A stretch of DNA of 64,000 nucleotides from Bowmanella pacifica (GTDB lineage: Bacteria; Pseudomonadota; Gammaproteobacteria; Enterobacterales; Alteromonadaceae). The position numbers and the translations under genes were made by a program. Below are positions 61,957 through 64,000 of this stretch, in pieces. The notes under the pieces were generated by a model. The model worked only from the letters and a program-made list of their open reading frames with translations. It was not told the DNA's origin and ran no database searches. Within the stretch, counting starts at the first letter, position 1. Each line of letters begins with the position of its first letter. Location of the stretch: positions 806,001 through 870,000 of the forward strand of contig NZ_BMLS01000001.1 of the NCBI RefSeq assembly GCF_014645355.1, in the 5' to 3' direction.

Positions 61957-61978
61957 GGCCTCTTATGTTGAAGAGGCC
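61957..61978 (-). terminator. Terminator-like hairpin of the PEP-CTERM gene
   Basis: 8-base-pair perfect stem GGCCTCTT/AAGAGGCC with a 6-base loop; on the minus strand followed by AGTTTTCCC. About 70 bases past the PEP-CTERM stop codon. Confidence 0.6.
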
Positions 61979-62045
61979 ATACCGATACGTTCAGTTAGAA
62001 AATATCGACAACCAAACCAGCCTTTGTATTGGGCTGATAACTAGA

Positions 62046-62741
62046 TTACGCCTTATTGGTCTTACGACGTGCCAAACCTAAGCCGGCAAAAGCCAAACCA
62101 AACAACGCCAGAGAAGTAGGCTCTGGAATGCTAGTGGCAAGGTTTTCGTATTCATATTTGATATAGGCGATACCTTGTGCCTGCGTGCGGATGCTGGACA
62201 TAATATTACCGCTGCTACCGTTAACCACAGTGCCTGCATCTGCGCTCAGCAGGGTTGTTACCTGGCCAGTACCAGTAAAGTAATCAAGGATAGCCTGCGC
62301 CGTGCTAACAGAGTCTTCACGCTTAGAAGCGGACAGGTCGAAGTAAGTCCCGCCAGATGTACCACCGAAATCTAACTGACCATCAAAGATAGACGCATCA
62401 AAAGAGTAAACCTCTGATGGAATTACAGCAGCCAGCAATGAGCCATCCAACGCTGTCAATGAGAGTGACGCACTTACTGATGCCTGAATCTGGGAAGCAG
62501 ACGACTGGCTACGGTTTTCATATTCAATATCACTTAGAATATCGCCATACAAACCAAAGTACACTTTAGTTAACTGGCGAGTGCCACCAAGATCATCAAA
62601 CTTATCAAATGACAGTGAGACATTGTCGTAATCGGTGTCCATATAACCGATACCCTGCTGTTGTTCAGCAGTCATCAGTGCAGCACTGGCGATAGAAGAG
62701 GAAGCCAGCAGAGCAGCTGAAATTGCAATTCTCTTAAACAT
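62046..62741 (-). CDS. PEP-CTERM sorted exported protein
   Basis: 231 residues. Signal peptide 1-20 (SIASA-AL). The C-terminus is a PEP-CTERM sorting signal (SIPEPTSLALFGLAFAGLGL then Arg-Arg-Lys), which an exosortase recognises and removes. The middle is Ser/Gly/Thr-rich with beta propensity and no known domain. AAGGA precedes ATG. No exosortase is in the window. Function unknown; related proteins are tied to biofilm matrix. Confidence 0.9.
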   Translation of the reverse strand: MFKRIAISAALLASSSIASAALMTAEQQQGIGYMDTDYDNVSLSFDKFDDLGGTRQLTKVYFGLYGDILSDIEYENRSQSSASQIQASVSASLSLTALDGSLLAAVIPSEVYSFDASIFDGQLDFGGTSGGTYFDLSASKREDSVSTAQAILDYFTGTGQVTTLLSADAGTVVNGSSGNIMSSIRTQAQGIAYIKYEYENLATSIPEPTSLALFGLAFAGLGLARRKTNKA

Positions 62742-63418
62742 GTTATGTCCTTGTTAATATGAAGAAAATTATCAAAAGAAGACGAGCTTAACTACCCGTC
62801 AGCCCCCCGTAAGCAAACTCCAGGCCAATAAGCTAACCAACTGAATTGGTTTGTTATTTCGAGTAAATCCCTACTTTGAATCATTCAAATGTAAAGCACC
62901 CCGACAACGGGAGCTCAAAAAATGTTCAAAAAAATCAATAAGTTGCTCTTATTTCATACAGGTATTAAGGCCCATTTTCGGGCTAAAAAGCCATGTGGCG
63001 ATCAGTAAATTTAACAATTAAGCTTCACCACGTTGAATTACTGTGCCTGGCAGTCTGGTAATGAAATGACAGATTTCAGCAAACTGTCCTCCCCTTAGCG
63101 CAGCCAATGGGTAACTTACAGCGAACGACAGGAGATGAAGGGTCGAAACATCATAAAGCAAGCTGCTCGCATAATTTGAGTCTCTCTTATCTCGCGTCAC
63201 AAAAAGCGATGTCCATCTTACAAATCTACGTCTGTCAACAAATGCACATTGGAAAAAAGATTAAGTCTAATAATGTCAGGTGTTTTGTTGCTCAGTCGGC
63301 GGTATTAACCGATGCAAGATACGCTCTGTGCTCGAGAGGGACAGAGCGATAGTCCCATGTTAGGGCTAGGTAGAGTATTTGTTGAATAAATCTGAAGCGA
63401 TTGAATATGGGGGCAAAA
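62742..63418. other. Intergenic region, one weak tiny open frame
   Basis: About 680 bases with no family-matched gene. A 28-codon frame at 62922-63008 (+, MFKKINKLLLFHTGIKAHF) has GGGAG 8 bases before its ATG, but nothing else supports it. The leftward PEP-CTERM promoter should lie in the first 150 bases. No repeat from the 15-21 kb family was recognised. Confidence 0.35.
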
Positions 63419-64000
63419 TTACTGTAATTTTCTGGCCAGCAATCCTTGCGCAATATGCTGGTGCTTTGTGTGGCTGATGTTGTAGAAAAGGAGCACAGAG
63501 ATACTTAAAAGTGAACCTGCAACAGGAATGAAACACATGCTCCACCTTATTTGGTCGAGTGTATCTGTATGTTGCATAGCGTTAGCACTATAACCTGCAT
63601 GGGCTAACAGCAAACCAAATCCGCCCGCTCCAATAGCATGAGCTATCTTCATGAAAACCACCACCATACTGACAAAAACCGCTTCAGAGCGATATCCTGT
63701 TTTAAGGTGTAAGTTATCTACCACATCGGGAACCAATGCCCAGATAACCGACCACAATCCGCCAGCAGCCCAGCCTATCAAGACGCACCAGAATACAAAC
63801 AGAGGGCTACTTGAATAAACAGTTAAACCAAAGCCACTGATGCTAGTAGCACTGAGCACGTGGGCCCAAACCAAAGTAGTACTTTTGTTGTACTGCTGAG
63901 ACACAAAACCCCAAAAAAAGGTGGATATAGCCTGGCTGCACACCATAGTCGTTAACCCAACAGCAATTAAGCTTTGGTCTTCTAGGTTGTATTTACAAAA
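63419..64000 (-). CDS. GPH/MelB-type MFS sugar carrier, 5' end outside window
   Basis: The frame is open to the right edge (reading ...YNLEDQSLIAVGLTT before the first Met at 63946), so this is the C-terminal half of the gene. About five or six membrane helices; WAAGGLWSVIWALVPDVVDN and YRSEAVFVSMVVVFMKIAHAI are typical of the MelB / glycoside-pentoside-hexuronide family. Likely a cation-coupled sugar symporter. Operon partners are outside the window. Confidence 0.75.
   Translation of the reverse strand, partial: FCKYNLEDQSLIAVGLTTMVCSQAISTFFWGFVSQQYNKSTTLVWAHVLSATSISGFGLTVYSSSPLFVFWCVLIGWAAGGLWSVIWALVPDVVDNLHLKTGYRSEAVFVSMVVVFMKIAHAIGAGGFGLLLAHAGYSANAMQHTDTLDQIRWSMCFIPVAGSLLSISVLLFYNISHTKHQHIAQGLLARKLQ

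Noticed and set aside
1-64000. rRNA and tRNA genes
   Set aside because: No rRNA-like stretch or tRNA cloverleaf was recognised by eye on either strand; the three-way repeats at 15.5, 18.8 and 20.6 kb lack tRNA features such as a T-loop GTTCRA and acceptor CCA.

Overview
The window looks like the chromosome of a marine Gammaproteobacterium of the Alteromonadales (Alteromonas, Bowmanella or Lacimicrobium type). This is inferred from five TonB-dependent receptors (TBDTs) paired with catabolic genes, a yqjDEK operon, a PEP-CTERM protein and a HipBA module that closely resembles the E. coli one. No rRNA, tRNA, CRISPR array, complete transposase or replication origin was seen.

Layout. 1-2330: end of a receiver domain, the yqjD-yqjE-yqjK membrane operon and an OsmY-like BON protein. 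2618-10872: a cell-surface signalling operon with a FecA-type transducer receptor, a second related receptor, a Tat-exported PLP enzyme resembling PvdN, a FecI-type sigma factor and a FecR-type anti-sigma factor. 11155-14111: two hip toxin-antitoxin loci, one nested in the other. A complete hipBA with three evenly spaced operators lies between the N-terminal and C-terminal remnants of a second hipA, whose own antitoxin gene survives with its own operator boxes. 14113-15267: a DmpA-type aminopeptidase. 15409-21188: an AT-rich accessory region with a PIN-like protein, an HNH nuclease, a transposase remnant, several tiny membrane-protein genes and at least four copies of a roughly 300-base structured repeat.

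21233-31990 is a one-strand cluster: MocR regulator, C-N hydrolase, TBDT, TPR-sulfotransferase, MFS carrier, gabD and gabT. It reads as uptake and hydrolysis of a compound that yields GABA, which is then converted to succinate. 32176-33960 is a large exported serine hydrolase. 34002-43708 is a phosphonate locus: PhnZ-like and PhnY-like oxygenases, an MFS carrier, a HAD phosphatase, an AllA-like cupin, an exported phosphodiesterase, a TBDT and a PhnR-type regulator. The palindrome TGGTATATACCA (or a one-base variant) occurs in both divergent promoter regions.

44014-51810: iron alcohol dehydrogenase, permease, sigma-54 activator, semialdehyde dehydrogenase, exported cyclase-family hydrolase and porin, preceded by a good sigma-54 promoter. 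4-Hydroxybutyrate or its lactone is a plausible substrate. 51879-53993: a CitB-like response regulator with no adjacent kinase, and an NhaC-family carrier. 54199-61863: TBDT, second NhaC-family carrier, cysteine-S-conjugate beta-lyase (PatB/MalY), serine hydrolase and M19 dipeptidase, which together suggest salvage of sulfur-containing peptides or S-conjugates. The right end holds a PEP-CTERM protein and a partial GPH-family sugar carrier.

The strongest leads are the nested hip loci, the three-way-folding repeat family, the extended phosphonate operon with its defined operators, and the S-conjugate operon. All functions are read from sequence features and family knowledge; no database search was run.
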